Positions 36,664 to 45,880 of a DNA stretch of 64,000 nt are shown here, piece by piece. Made by a program: the position numbers and the translations under genes. The first letter of the stretch is position 1. Each line of letters opens with the position of its first letter. The DNA is from Gluconobacter cadivus (lineage in GTDB: Bacteria > Pseudomonadota > Alphaproteobacteria > Acetobacterales > Acetobacteraceae): contig NZ_JABCQI010000010.1 in assembly GCF_015244745.1 (NCBI RefSeq), forward strand, positions 60,296 to 124,295, in the 5' to 3' direction. The notes beneath the pieces are model-generated. The model was given only the letters and a program-made list of their open reading frames with translations. It was not told the DNA's origin and did not search any database.

Positions 36664-38223
36664 TCAGTGGGTATTTTGAGGCTCTAAGGCCGGATTTCCG
36701 GCCTTGGTGGTGTCGCGATCCAGCCGGTCACGACGGATATAGACGCTCTTTTCAACCGGGTCGCGCTGATAGTCGCGTGCGAGAATTTTCAGAACGCAGG
36801 GCATGTAATCCGCTGCGCTCCACCGTCCCCAGACGCGGTAATCATCGAAATATATAACGGGAGGAAGATTAGCAGGGAGATCCACACACAAATCACGCTC
36901 ATATCCAAACCAGGGATGGCGGGCATAGTCTGCTTCCCACGGAAGATATTCATGATACTTCTTCATGGAAAGACGACCGGCGTAAATGTAAACGTCCGGA
37001 TTATAAGGAATAACCAGAATACGTTCCTGCGGTTCAGAGTATTTCTGAATGACTTTAACAAATCCGACATCCGCATTCTCATGAATGGGGTGGAATCCAG
37101 CCTGTCTTTGCTGCGCACGACTCATATCATACGGCGAGGACGTCGCCTGTCGCAGACCGAGAACGGACAGGGTGCAGAACAACCCAGCAACCAGAATTGC
37201 CACGATCTCGCGCGGCTGCGTCATCCGCATCAGCATCAGCACACAAAGCGTAAGAGCCCCTATGGCGAATGTGCCATCCTGAAAGCCGAGCGCACCACGC
37301 ACCTGCGTCATGAGTATGGCCCCCAGCAACAACAGAACGGCCAACCTCTGCCGGGAGGCTACAAGCAGAAGAACGCTACCGCCATAAAAGCAGATCGTAG
37401 CCAAAGACTGAACGAGGGCATCAGGCCGAAGCGAAGGTATGAGGCTTTGCGCCAACGCCCTCAGACCAACATCGATATAGGGCGCGTAATAGAACTGGTT
37501 TGCAACGAAATGATAGGCGATCATTCCTCCCAGATCGCCATAGAACACCATCCATACCAGACAGACTGCAAGCACTCCTCCAGCCCCGGCCAGAAGATTG
37601 GGAGTGGCACTTCCTGATCCGGGGCGACGACCGATCAACACAGACAGAGCCAGCAGAACAGCAGTTGGAGCAAAGGAATAGGCTGTCAGAGGCAGAAGCG
37701 CGAGACAGGCGCCTCCGCATCGCGCCTGCCACCGTCCGATATCTGCTCCCAGCAACAGCGGAAGGATCACCAGCGCTATCACGCCCCCAAGCAGATCTCC
37801 GCCAACAGTCCAGTAACTGTCCATGTTGAAGGCCTGAACTGACCACTGAGCGCCCATCGCGGCAAGCCACATGCCAATAGCAAGAAACCTCGTAGAATTT
37901 TTCTGAAGTGCCGGAGAGCAGAATACTGAAACGGAAGTTCCTATCGTGCATACGATAGGAACAAGACGCATCAGATAAGCATGATGGAAGTCGGAAAAGA
38001 GGCTGACACTCCAGGACAGAATGAAGATCAAAGGACCATGAGCGTCAATATAGTCCCGATACAGGACATCACCTTTCGCTATGGCCAGACCACCCAGAAT
38101 ATGCCCGGATTCATCTCCAAAAGAAGGGGTTCCAAAACCATAGAAAGCCTTCAGGCCAAAATACAGCACACCCAGCAGCGCGAGAAACGGGCCGCAAGAC
38201 GACAGGGCGTTCATTCTGCGCAT
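36664..38223 (-). CDS. Polytopic membrane protein, possible glycosyltransferase of the GT-C type
   Basis: A 519-residue protein with about ten hydrophobic helices in the first 370 residues and a soluble C-terminal domain. An acidic pattern in the first loop (FGDESGHILGGLAIAKGDVLYRDYIDAHGPL) resembles the catalytic loop of GT-C enzymes that use polyprenyl-phosphate sugars (ArnT/PMT-like). The C-terminal part has RILVIPYNPDVYIYAGR, as in several such proteins. The specific donor and acceptor are unknown. It lies in the same direction as, and close to, the M28 peptidase gene, with no evident functional link. Confidence 0.72.
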   Translation of the reverse strand: MRRMNALSSCGPFLALLGVLYFGLKAFYGFGTPSFGDESGHILGGLAIAKGDVLYRDYIDAHGPLIFILSWSVSLFSDFHHAYLMRLVPIVCTIGTSVSVFCSPALQKNSTRFLAIGMWLAAMGAQWSVQAFNMDSYWTVGGDLLGGVIALVILPLLLGADIGRWQARCGGACLALLPLTAYSFAPTAVLLALSVLIGRRPGSGSATPNLLAGAGGVLAVCLVWMVFYGDLGGMIAYHFVANQFYYAPYIDVGLRALAQSLIPSLRPDALVQSLATICFYGGSVLLLVASRQRLAVLLLLGAILMTQVRGALGFQDGTFAIGALTLCVLMLMRMTQPREIVAILVAGLFCTLSVLGLRQATSSPYDMSRAQQRQAGFHPIHENADVGFVKVIQKYSEPQERILVIPYNPDVYIYAGRLSMKKYHEYLPWEADYARHPWFGYERDLCVDLPANLPPVIYFDDYRVWGRWSAADYMPCVLKILARDYQRDPVEKSVYIRRDRLDRDTTKAGNPALEPQNTH

Positions 38224-38294
38224 GTAAGATCGCCTGTTCCTACGTCATGGGTGGAAAATCGGGAAGAAAACCATGATTTTCTTCCCGACTACAA

Positions 38295-40421
38295 TTACTT
38301 GCCCGGATCAGAAACAAGACCGCGATGGACAAGCATTGGCGTAATGTCAGGATCTTTACCATAGAACGCCTTGAACATCGGACCGTAATCCATCGTATGC
38401 CCCTTCGAAAGGATCATATCGCGGAAGCGCTGTCCGTTTTCACGCGTCAATCCTCCATGGTCCTGGAACCAGGCAAATGCGTCCTGATCCAGCATTTCCG
38501 TCCACAAATAGGCATAGTAACCTGCAGAATAGCCATTGGACCAGATATGCAGGAAATCACTGGAACGATACCGCGGCGGAACAACTGCAACATCCAGCCC
38601 CATACCGTCCAGCGCTGCGCCTTCAAATTTGTCCACGTCCTGACGCGGAGCTGAAGCAGGCAGGCTGTGCCACTTCATGTCCAGTTCAGCGGCCGCGACA
38701 ATCTCGCCCAGTGCATAACCCTGATTGAAATGCGCGGCCTTGCGGATTTTCTCGACCAGCGCTGCCGGCATCGGAGCGCCAGTTTTGTAGTGACGGGCGT
38801 AATGGGAAAGCACTTTCGGGTCCAGCGCCCAGTTCTCGTTGAACTGGGACGGAAACTCCACGAAATCCCGTGCCACGCTGGTGCCGGAAAGCGAGGGATA
38901 TGCCTGGTCCGCAAACAGTCCATGCAGGGCGTGGCCGAATTCGTGGAACATGGTCGTCACATCGTCGGACGTGATGAGTTGTGGCTGACCCGGAGCGGCC
39001 TTGGTGAAATTGGCAACGTTATAAATGACCGGCTTCGTTCCCAGCAGCTTCGACTGCCCAACAAAGTTCGACATCCATGCGCCGCCAGATTTGTTGTCGC
39101 GCTTGAAGTAATCGAAATACATCAGACCAAGCGGAGATCCATCCTTGTCATGGACTTCGAACACCATGACATCCGGCTGATAGACAGGAATGTCTGTCCG
39201 CTGCTTGAACGTAATGCCGTAGAGCTGATTGGCCGCGAAGAACACCCCATCCGTCAGGACCGTCTTGAGTTCGAAATACGGTTTGATTTCATCCTGATCG
39301 AGATTGTATTTCGCACGACGCACCTGACCGGAATAATATTCCCAGTCCCATGGCTTCAACTCGAACTTGCCACCGTCTTTGCGAATAGTCTCCTGAAGAA
39401 CCGCAGCTTCACGCTTCTGTTCCGCAGCCGTGGCCGGGACAAGCTGCTGCATGAAGTTCTCAGCAGCCTCCGGCGTCTTGGCCATCTGGTCATACAGGGT
39501 ATAGGCGGCGAAGTTCGGATAACCGAAAAGTGCGGCTTTCTGCGCGCGCAGTTGTGCCAGTTCAGCAATCGTGGCGCGGGTGTCGTTCTCATCTCCTTTT
39601 TCCGCGCGCGTCCAGCTCTGGTCGAACAGGGCCTTTCGGGTATCGCGGTCGGTCAGGGATGAGAGATCAGGCTGCTGTGTCGTGTTCTGGAGCGGGATCA
39701 CCCACTTGCCAGTCAGTTTACGCTCCTGCGCAGCCTTGGCGGCGGAGGCGATCGCATTCGCGTCCATACCCGCCAGCGCTTTCTCGTTATCCACGACAAG
39801 CGCACCGGCCTTGGCGCTCGCAATCAGCTTCTGCTCATACTGAGTTTCGAGATTGGACAGCCGCGTGTTGATTGCCCGCAGCTTTGTTTTGTCTGCCGCA
39901 GAAAGCTGCGCTCCAGCATGGACGAACTGCTGATAATAAATATCGAGGAGCTGCGCCTGTTCAGGCGTCAGTGCCAGCTTCTCCCGACGATCATAAAGCG
40001 ATTTCACGCGCGCAAAGAGCTTTGCGTTCAGATAGACTTCATCTTCATGAGCCGTCAGGCGCGGGGCTTCCGCGCTTTGCACCTTGTCCAGCGCGTCGTT
40101 CGTATTGGCCTGATAGACGCCATAGAACGTCATCTGCACGCGGTTGAGCGTCTGCCCGGCCCGCTCCATTGCAACAATCGTGTTGTCGAAAGTCGGGGCC
40201 GCGCGATTATTGGCAATCGCATTGATCTCACGCAGGTGCTCGGCCATGCCGCGCTCGAAAGCCGGGGCGTAGTCGCTGTCCTTGATCTGATCGAAACGGG
40301 GCGCCTGAAAAGGCAGCGTACTTGCCGAGAAAAACGGGTTTGTCGCAGCCGCATGGGCTTCAGCAGAAAGAGAGAAAGCCGAAACCGCAGCAACTGCGGC
40401 AAGCCTGAAATTGAAAGCCAT
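38295..40421 (-). CDS. M3 family metallopeptidase (Dcp/oligopeptidase A type)
   Basis: A 708-residue zinc peptidase with the motif HEFGH at residues 493-497 (TTMFHEFGHALHGLF) and the downstream Glu in the following helix. The rest follows the thimet oligopeptidase fold, including the C-terminal FLHIWSNGYSAGYYAYLW. The ATG at 40421 starts a clear signal peptide (ending EAHAA). An upstream ATG (40469) adds 16 residues and is less likely. Export makes it Dcp-like: it would release dipeptides or short oligopeptides in the periplasm, which the Dpp-like importer could take up. Confidence 0.92.
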   Translation of the reverse strand: MAFNFRLAAVAAVSAFSLSAEAHAAATNPFFSASTLPFQAPRFDQIKDSDYAPAFERGMAEHLREINAIANNRAAPTFDNTIVAMERAGQTLNRVQMTFYGVYQANTNDALDKVQSAEAPRLTAHEDEVYLNAKLFARVKSLYDRREKLALTPEQAQLLDIYYQQFVHAGAQLSAADKTKLRAINTRLSNLETQYEQKLIASAKAGALVVDNEKALAGMDANAIASAAKAAQERKLTGKWVIPLQNTTQQPDLSSLTDRDTRKALFDQSWTRAEKGDENDTRATIAELAQLRAQKAALFGYPNFAAYTLYDQMAKTPEAAENFMQQLVPATAAEQKREAAVLQETIRKDGGKFELKPWDWEYYSGQVRRAKYNLDQDEIKPYFELKTVLTDGVFFAANQLYGITFKQRTDIPVYQPDVMVFEVHDKDGSPLGLMYFDYFKRDNKSGGAWMSNFVGQSKLLGTKPVIYNVANFTKAAPGQPQLITSDDVTTMFHEFGHALHGLFADQAYPSLSGTSVARDFVEFPSQFNENWALDPKVLSHYARHYKTGAPMPAALVEKIRKAAHFNQGYALGEIVAAAELDMKWHSLPASAPRQDVDKFEGAALDGMGLDVAVVPPRYRSSDFLHIWSNGYSAGYYAYLWTEMLDQDAFAWFQDHGGLTRENGQRFRDMILSKGHTMDYGPMFKAFYGKDPDITPMLVHRGLVSDPGK

Positions 40422-40564
40422 GAAATCGCCTGTGACAGTCGTGATGATGGCGAACCGTATGGCCTTCACGATGGATCGTCAAACACAAGCTGCTGCTTCT
40501 GGAAAGGGCGCAAAACCAGTCAGTTGGCACTTGACGTCATTTTCTCCTTGGTGCGCGCGAACGC

Positions 40565-40584
40565 CCCTCCCTAGACCGGGAGGG
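40565..40584 (+). terminator. Hairpin CCCTCCC/GGGAGGG upstream of the phage-like cassette
   Basis: A 7-bp perfect stem with loop TAGACC, 14 bases before a second hairpin (40598-40619). It has no T-run. It lies between the divergent M3 peptidase gene and the first small gene. Confidence 0.5.
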
Positions 40585-40597
40585 TGTGTTGGCACAG

Positions 40598-40619
40598 CCG
40601 CCTTCGGGGCGGTATTTTT
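40598..40619 (+). terminator. Intrinsic terminator-like hairpin before the one-TM gene
   Basis: CCGCC (40598-40602) pairs with GGCGG (40608-40612), followed by TATTTTTA. It ends 16 bases before the ATG of the next gene, an arrangement common between phage genes. Confidence 0.65.
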
Positions 40620-40635
40620 ATAGCCGGAGACAACA

Positions 40636-40971
40636 ATGGACTGGACATCGCTGTTCCAGACAATCCTGCCCTATCTGCCCGCTAAATATGCTGGCGATAT
40701 CGTTTCAATCATAACTTTCCTGATCGCTTCGGCCGCTCTGGCTCTTCGCTTCTGGAAACCCCCTGCCAGCACGTCAAAACTGTTGCCGCTTTTTCAGATC
40801 GTCAGCGCCGTAGCGCAGGCAAAAGGCTGGAACACAAGCGCGTATCAGCCGGGCGCAAAAGCCATCATGGTGCCCGTGGGCTCCTCGCGGGTGGATGACG
40901 CTGCAAAACTGGGATTGGACATGGCCTCGACGCATCCGAAGGCCGGTGAAGTTCCCAGACGCGTCGAATAA
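40636..40971 (+). CDS. Small one-TM protein (phage-like cassette, gene 1)
   Basis: A 111-residue protein with one transmembrane helix (about residues 20-42, IVSIITFLIASAALALRFW) flanked by a short N-terminus and a polar C-terminal domain. Size and topology would suit a holin-like or accessory phage protein, but no family is recognised. A ribosome site (CCGGAG) precedes the ATG. It is the first of three short same-strand genes, each preceded by a hairpin, unlike the rest of the window. Confidence 0.72.
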   Translation: MDWTSLFQTILPYLPAKYAGDIVSIITFLIASAALALRFWKPPASTSKLLPLFQIVSAVAQAKGWNTSAYQPGAKAIMVPVGSSRVDDAAKLGLDMASTHPKAGEVPRRVE

Positions 40972-41008
40972 TAACCGAATTTTTCCGTCAGCTATTTTCA
41001 TTGATCTC

Positions 41009-41034
41009 AGCCGCCTTTCGGGTGGCTTTTTTTT
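41009..41034 (+). terminator. Intrinsic terminator before the lipoprotein gene
   Basis: AGCCGCC (41009-41015) and GGTGGCT (41021-41027) pair with one G-T wobble, followed by an 8-base T-run. It ends 17 bases before the next ATG (41051). Confidence 0.82.
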
Positions 41035-41050
41035 ATGTGTGGAGCATTTA

Positions 41051-41551
41051 ATGCGTAATCGTATTCTCGCCCTGAGCCTTGGCACCATTCTTCTCGTTTC
41101 CATGAGCGCCTGCACCACGACCGCCAACACGGCCTCGTTCAACACAACCGCCCTGAGCAATGATGCGGCGGCCATTGCCTACGCGGTTCAGGCGATCGAA
41201 AGCATTCCCGAACTCGAAAGCCATCTGTCCGAGAAAGACAAAGCGCAGTTCGACAACCTGATCGCCCAGATCAAGAGCGTCTCGGCTCAGGTCGCGGCCA
41301 ATTCAAACGGCACGATCACGATTGCCACCGGCAAAGACTGGGCCAAAAGCCTTGGAACGGATCTTCAAACCCTGCTGGCCATCGCAACGCCGATCGTGAA
41401 GGCTTACTCGCCGTCGACCGCTGGCTACATGTCCACGGTCGCCGCCATGATCCCGCTGGTCGAAGCCCTTGCCGGCGTGACGGCTGCTCCCCTCGCGGCG
41501 CCTGTAGAAACGCCGGAACTAATCCGCGCCCGGATCTATCAGGGCGTCTGA
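41051..41551 (+). CDS. Lipoprotein of unknown function (phage-like cassette, gene 2)
   Basis: A 166-residue protein with a lipoprotein signal (LVSMSAC, lipid Cys at residue 21). The mature part is mostly helical, with a repeat-free stretch (LESHLSEKDKAQFDNLIAQI) that could form a coiled coil and a hydrophobic Ala/Val-rich C-terminal third. The open frame extends upstream to 40895 but crosses the terminator; the ATG at 41051 has GGAG 8 bases before it. Small lipoproteins next to one-TM proteins occur in phage lysis modules (spanins), though here the spacing and length are not diagnostic. Confidence 0.75.
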   Translation: MRNRILALSLGTILLVSMSACTTTANTASFNTTALSNDAAAIAYAVQAIESIPELESHLSEKDKAQFDNLIAQIKSVSAQVAANSNGTITIATGKDWAKSLGTDLQTLLAIATPIVKAYSPSTAGYMSTVAAMIPLVEALAGVTAAPLAAPVETPELIRARIYQGV

Positions 41552-41576
41552 GCCGCAATCCAACAACCTCAACATT

Positions 41577-41600
41577 GGAGCGGTTTGCCTGAACCGCTCC
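41577..41600 (+). terminator. Perfect hairpin before the papain-like gene
   Basis: GGAGCGGTT (41577-41585) and AACCGCTCC (41592-41600) form a 9-bp stem with loop TGCCTG. It follows the lipoprotein stop by 25 bases and precedes the next ATG by 32. There is no T-run. Confidence 0.65.
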
Positions 41601-41632
41601 GATATTCCAGTTTCCCTTGCCGGAGTTTCCCC

Positions 41633-42382
41633 ATGCCCCGATGCCTTGGCAAACGTGCGCCCAGACATGATCCCCGCACCTATCGTCTGGCCCCCATGCT
41701 GGCCTCACGCCTCCCGGACATTCCCGCGCAGAAGGACTGGTCCGCCGGGGTTCCCTACCAGATGTGGGGCAATGACCGGTATGGCTGCTGCGCCTTCGCA
41801 GCGCAGGCGGCGCTGACAGCGACATGGACCCATGCCGCACAGGCGTTGGTCTTACTGCCAACAAGCATGGTGCTGAACAATTACGCAGCCGTCACCGGTT
41901 TTGATCCGCAGACAGGCGCCCGGGACAACGGAACAGTACTGCTGGACGAGCTGAATTTCTGGCTCCGCGAGGGCCTCCACCGCCCTGGTCAGACACTGGA
42001 CTATCTGACGGCCTATGGCACGATCAACCCGCAAGACTGTGACGGTATCCGTCGCGCCATCTGCTATCTGGGTGGTGTGCTGGCAGGGGTTCAGGTTCCT
42101 CAGGGCTTTATGGATCTGCCCTTGGGAGCAACATGGGACTGGAACGCCATTTCAGACAGAACGCCAGTGGGGGGGCATGCCATTGCGCTTGTTGGCTACG
42201 ACCCTGAAGGGCTTTTCTTCAACACATGGGGGACACGGACCTTCATGCCGTGGGACACGTTCACAAAGATCGCCGACGAAGCCTACGGTCTGTTGTCGCG
42301 CCAGAACTGGCTCTCCATTCCCGGCACATCGCCAAACGGGGAAACGTTCGACGCGCTTCTGGCAGAAGCGCGAGGCGTATAA
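41633..42382 (+). CDS. Papain-like cysteine peptidase fold protein (phage-like cassette, gene 3)
   Basis: A 249-residue protein without a signal peptide. It has the ordered residues of a C1-type peptidase: GCCAFAAQA with candidate nucleophile Cys52, VGGHAIALVGYD with His182, and FFNTWGTRTF with Asn197. It would thus be a minimal cysteine peptidase or a papain-fold acyltransferase. The open frame begins at 41585 inside the upstream hairpin; the ATG at 41633 follows CCGGAG and is preferred. Proteins of this type turn up in phage genomes, but its target is unknown. It faces the beta-lactamase-fold gene, whose stop is 26 bases away. Confidence 0.75.
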   Translation: MPRCLGKRAPRHDPRTYRLAPMLASRLPDIPAQKDWSAGVPYQMWGNDRYGCCAFAAQAALTATWTHAAQALVLLPTSMVLNNYAAVTGFDPQTGARDNGTVLLDELNFWLREGLHRPGQTLDYLTAYGTINPQDCDGIRRAICYLGGVLAGVQVPQGFMDLPLGATWDWNAISDRTPVGGHAIALVGYDPEGLFFNTWGTRTFMPWDTFTKIADEAYGLLSRQNWLSIPGTSPNGETFDALLAEARGV

Positions 42383-42408
42383 AGAGCAATTCGATCTTGC
42401 GGATATTT

Positions 42409-43593
42409 TCAAACGGGTGCGGAGAGGCCAAGCGCCTTTCCCGCAGCTGTGGCCACATCGTGCCGCAGTTTTACAACACTATGACCTCCTGAAGGATGAA
42501 CCCGGTTCGTCAGGATCAGCACATAGCTGTCACTGTCGGGATCAATCCATAAGGATGTACCGGCAAAACCGGTATGACCAAAGGAACTCCGGGAAAACAC
42601 ATCTCCACGCGGAGATGAATAATGGGTGTCGATATCCCATCCCAGCCCCCGCAGATCCGTTTTCCCGGCTGGCTGCTGCGGCGTGGTCATGAGGACGAGC
42701 GTTTCCTGTTTCAGCGGGAAACTGCTCGGCCGTCCTTTCAGCCGATCCAGAAGCGCCTGCGCGTATAGCGACATATCCTGCGCATCTGAGAACAAGCCGG
42801 CATGGCCTGCCACACCGCCCATCCTGCGTGCTGTCGGATCATGAACCACCCCCCGCAACATGACACCCTGATCGTCATACTGGGTCGGAGCAATGATCGG
42901 CCTCAGACTGGAGGATGGAAGATAGCCGGATTCCTTCATCCCCAACGGATCAAGAATATTGACCTTTACATACTGATTGAGCGGCATCCCGCTCAGCTTT
43001 TCCACCAGCAGCCCCAGCATGATGTAGTTGATGTCACTGTAAACAAATTTTTCGCCGGGCGGATTGATCAACGGTGACGTCATGGCCCGCCTGACGCCTT
43101 CGGCCTTGCCAGTCCACGGATCATTCAGAGGGACATCAGGCGGCAGACCGGAATAATGGGTCAGCAGCAACCGGATCGTGATGTCGCGTTTGCCGTTAGA
43201 TGCAAAGTCCGGAAAATACTGGCTGACCCGGTCATCGAGACCCACCCTGCCCTGCTCGACAAGCTGCATCACCGACAGTGCCGTCATGGTCGGTTTGGTC
43301 AGGGACGCCATATCGAAATGCGTGTCCCAGCTCAGCGGTTCAGAGGCTGGAACAATTGCCCGCTTCCCGTATGTGAAACGGTGTACGATTTTTCCGTCAT
43401 GTCCGATGACAACAACAGCGCCCGGCGTTTCCCCTTGTCTGACGGTATTACGAACCAGAACATCCACCGCGTCGAAAGACGATGTCGGACGTGCACAGGC
43501 CACCATCTGACTGACACAGACAGCCGCACCACCCAGCAGAACGTGCCGTCGTTTCAGAGAAGCATATTTCATTTCGGCACGTCCGTCTGACAT
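42409..43593 (-). CDS. Serine hydrolase, class C beta-lactamase/esterase fold
   Basis: A protein of about 394 residues of the beta-lactamase-related family (EstB, AmpC-like, D-aminopeptidase). The nucleophile motif SLTK lies in FDMASLTKPTM, and the second motif is YSDINY. Bases at and upstream of the start allow ATGs at 43593 or 43572; the latter gives a twin-Arg-like KRRHVLLGG signal and a lipobox-like MVAC, so export and perhaps lipidation are likely. The natural role (peptidoglycan peptide, ester or lactam hydrolysis) cannot be read from sequence. Confidence 0.88.
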   Translation of the reverse strand: MSDGRAEMKYASLKRRHVLLGGAAVCVSQMVACARPTSSFDAVDVLVRNTVRQGETPGAVVVIGHDGKIVHRFTYGKRAIVPASEPLSWDTHFDMASLTKPTMTALSVMQLVEQGRVGLDDRVSQYFPDFASNGKRDITIRLLLTHYSGLPPDVPLNDPWTGKAEGVRRAMTSPLINPPGEKFVYSDINYIMLGLLVEKLSGMPLNQYVKVNILDPLGMKESGYLPSSSLRPIIAPTQYDDQGVMLRGVVHDPTARRMGGVAGHAGLFSDAQDMSLYAQALLDRLKGRPSSFPLKQETLVLMTTPQQPAGKTDLRGLGWDIDTHYSSPRGDVFSRSSFGHTGFAGTSLWIDPDSDSYVLILTNRVHPSGGHSVVKLRHDVATAAGKALGLSAPV

Positions 43594-43709
43594 ATCCCTG
43601 TTTCCCCCGTTCCTGATCCCGAGCCAAAAGACTAGCCGTTTTTTTCGAATGCGCAACAGAGTGGCCCGTTAGACACCATCAGGCGTGGTTTTGGCCACAA
43701 TTCTCCTGT

Positions 43710-45839
43710 ATGACGCCACTCAACCTTGAAATAACAGTTCAATACGAGTGTTGTCATTTGTCTGAAAAACGCCCAGTTCTGAAGCCATCCACAAACAGGT
43801 TTGCGGTTTACACGCTCTCGCTGGTATTCGGTCTCTTTCAGGCGCTGCAATGCTTTCCGCTTGCCTTGATCCGCGGAAAACTGCCCGGTCATGCTTCAGG
43901 TGATCTCGTCCAACACATCATTGGCCAGATTTATTTCCTGCGGCAGGGATGGCACTGGCCGCTTCTACTGGATCAGCGACTGGGAGCACCTGCTGGTACC
44001 AATATCGGTTTGACGGACAGTATTCCGCTGGAAGCTCTCCTTCTGAAAGTCATTCATCCGCTCTTTCCGGACATGCTTCAGGGGATCATTCTCTATCTTG
44101 CCCTGTGCTGGACACTGCAACCGGTCTGCGCAGTTTTCGCATTGCGGTCTCTAGGAGAAAAGCGCCTTCTTCCTGCGTTTGCAGCCGCGGTTTTTGCCTC
44201 CTGTTTTCCGACTTTCATCTTCAGAATTGGCCATGCGGCTCTGTGCGGGCAATGGATCCTGCTGCTGGCGATCGGTCTTTATTTCAGGGCCACACGAACT
44301 GGTGCAGGTTCCAGACCGGTTTGGCTGCTGGCTCTCATAACAGTTCTGACGCTTCTGATTCATCCCTATCTGATGGTCATGGCCGGTGCCATTCTTGGCG
44401 CCGTACCCCTGACTCTTCTGCTACGAAAGAGAAACTGGAAAGCCTGTGCACCCGCGGTAATGGCTACAGCCGCATCCGGACTGGGGATCATCGGCATCGG
44501 ATCGGTTTTGGGATACTGGGGCAGCGCGAGTGGCGGTGGTTACGGGCTCTATTCCATGAACCTCGCCTCCCCTTTCTGGCCGGTTCATTCCAGTCTTTTT
44601 CCGTCTGTCTCCTCCAGCCTCGTAGAAGCAACCGGTGGTCAGTACGAAGGATATCAATATCTTGGCGCCGGTGTCTTGCTGACCCTTGGGCTTGCCCTTC
44701 TGAGTCGTCGAGGCATTAAGCTTCTTGCACAACTTCCAAAACAGCATGCCGGTCTGCTTCTGGCATGTCTGGCGCTAACGCTCATTGCTCTTTCAAATCG
44801 CATCTACTTTTTACATATTCCGGTTCTACTCACACATTTCAGGGTTCCGGGCGCAGAACAGATGCGATCGTCAGGACGGATGTTCTGGCCGGTTGGTTAT
44901 CTGATCATGCTCGGAGCAATTTACGGCCTCCGCCGGGCCTGGCCGAGAGTGTGGCCTTTCGTCCTGCTGGCAGGAATTGCACTTCAATGGCAGGACACTC
45001 GCAATATCCGTTCTGATGTTCATCAGATTGAACTCTCATTCCTTGAGCCTCCCTCCGCCAAAGACAGTCAGCTTTCTTCGATAATGCAGCCTTTTGACAG
45101 GATCGAGATTCATCCTCGCCTGGAATGTGACGGCATTGATGCAATTTATGTCATGCAGTTTCTGTATGCCGCAGCGCTAAAAAATGCGTCGGTCAACACC
45201 ATGTACACAGCCAGAACAACGCCGCAATCTGCCTGCCACCCTTCAGCCGAACAGCCTCATCCTCTGGATCCGCGGACACTGGTGATCCTGACCGGCGCCT
45301 CACAGCGTCTGCACGCGCTACGCTGGAGCAGCCTGCAACACGCAAAATGTGGCGTCTGGGACAAGGCCACGTTCTGCGTTGCAGCGGATGTGCCGCTTCC
45401 AGCAGGTCTGTCCCCTCCGCCGCTGCCCCCTGTTTTGCCAATCGATCAGGAGATCGTCACGGCAGGTCGGCAATTTAAGCATGAAGAAATTCTTGAGAAT
45501 GGATGGTCCAATCCTGAAGACTGGGGCGTGTGGAGTGAGGCGCCTGAAGCCCGCCTTCATTTTAATCTGCCTGCAGATGTCCATACAGCAAATCTTGTAT
45601 TACGAATGCACTCCTCGCCCGGTACACCGCAGCACGTCCGGGTACTCCTGAACGGGACGCAGATTGCTGAATGGGACGTACAACCTCACGATGCCGACTA
45701 TACAGCCGACTTCGCGCTCCCTCCTGAAAAACATTCCGCAAGCCTGCAATTACAGATCAGTAATCCGGTGCAGATCGGACAGGACCCCCGTCATCTCGGG
45801 CTTGCTCTCCTCAGCCTCAAACTCAACAGACTGAATTGA
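43710..45839 (+). CDS. DUF6311-type polytopic membrane protein
   Basis: A 709-residue protein with about ten N-terminal membrane helices (residues 30-430) and a C-terminal soluble, beta-rich domain. The early loop contains ASGDLVQHIIGQIYFLRQGWHWPLL and GTNIGLTDSIPLEALLLKV, matching DUF6311 proteins, a GT-C-like group next to surface-polysaccharide genes. The C-terminal domain (from about residue 590) looks like a carbohydrate-binding sandwich. It probably modifies a lipid-linked or surface glycan. The GT2 gene convergent with it may make the polyprenyl-phosphate sugar it uses; this is inferred from the pairing. Confidence 0.78.
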   Translation: MTPLNLEITVQYECCHLSEKRPVLKPSTNRFAVYTLSLVFGLFQALQCFPLALIRGKLPGHASGDLVQHIIGQIYFLRQGWHWPLLLDQRLGAPAGTNIGLTDSIPLEALLLKVIHPLFPDMLQGIILYLALCWTLQPVCAVFALRSLGEKRLLPAFAAAVFASCFPTFIFRIGHAALCGQWILLLAIGLYFRATRTGAGSRPVWLLALITVLTLLIHPYLMVMAGAILGAVPLTLLLRKRNWKACAPAVMATAASGLGIIGIGSVLGYWGSASGGGYGLYSMNLASPFWPVHSSLFPSVSSSLVEATGGQYEGYQYLGAGVLLTLGLALLSRRGIKLLAQLPKQHAGLLLACLALTLIALSNRIYFLHIPVLLTHFRVPGAEQMRSSGRMFWPVGYLIMLGAIYGLRRAWPRVWPFVLLAGIALQWQDTRNIRSDVHQIELSFLEPPSAKDSQLSSIMQPFDRIEIHPRLECDGIDAIYVMQFLYAAALKNASVNTMYTARTTPQSACHPSAEQPHPLDPRTLVILTGASQRLHALRWSSLQHAKCGVWDKATFCVAADVPLPAGLSPPPLPPVLPIDQEIVTAGRQFKHEEILENGWSNPEDWGVWSEAPEARLHFNLPADVHTANLVLRMHSSPGTPQHVRVLLNGTQIAEWDVQPHDADYTADFALPPEKHSASLQLQISNPVQIGQDPRHLGLALLSLKLNRLN

Positions 45840-45851
45840 ACCTCTCAAAAA

Positions 45852-45871
45852 CCGGGCATCATCATGCCCGG
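45852..45871. terminator. Bidirectional hairpin between DUF6311 and GT2 genes
   Basis: CCGGGCAT (45852-45859) and ATGCCCGG (45864-45871) form a perfect 8-bp stem with loop CATC between the two convergent stops. Confidence 0.75.
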
Positions 45872-45880
45872 CCTGCCTGC

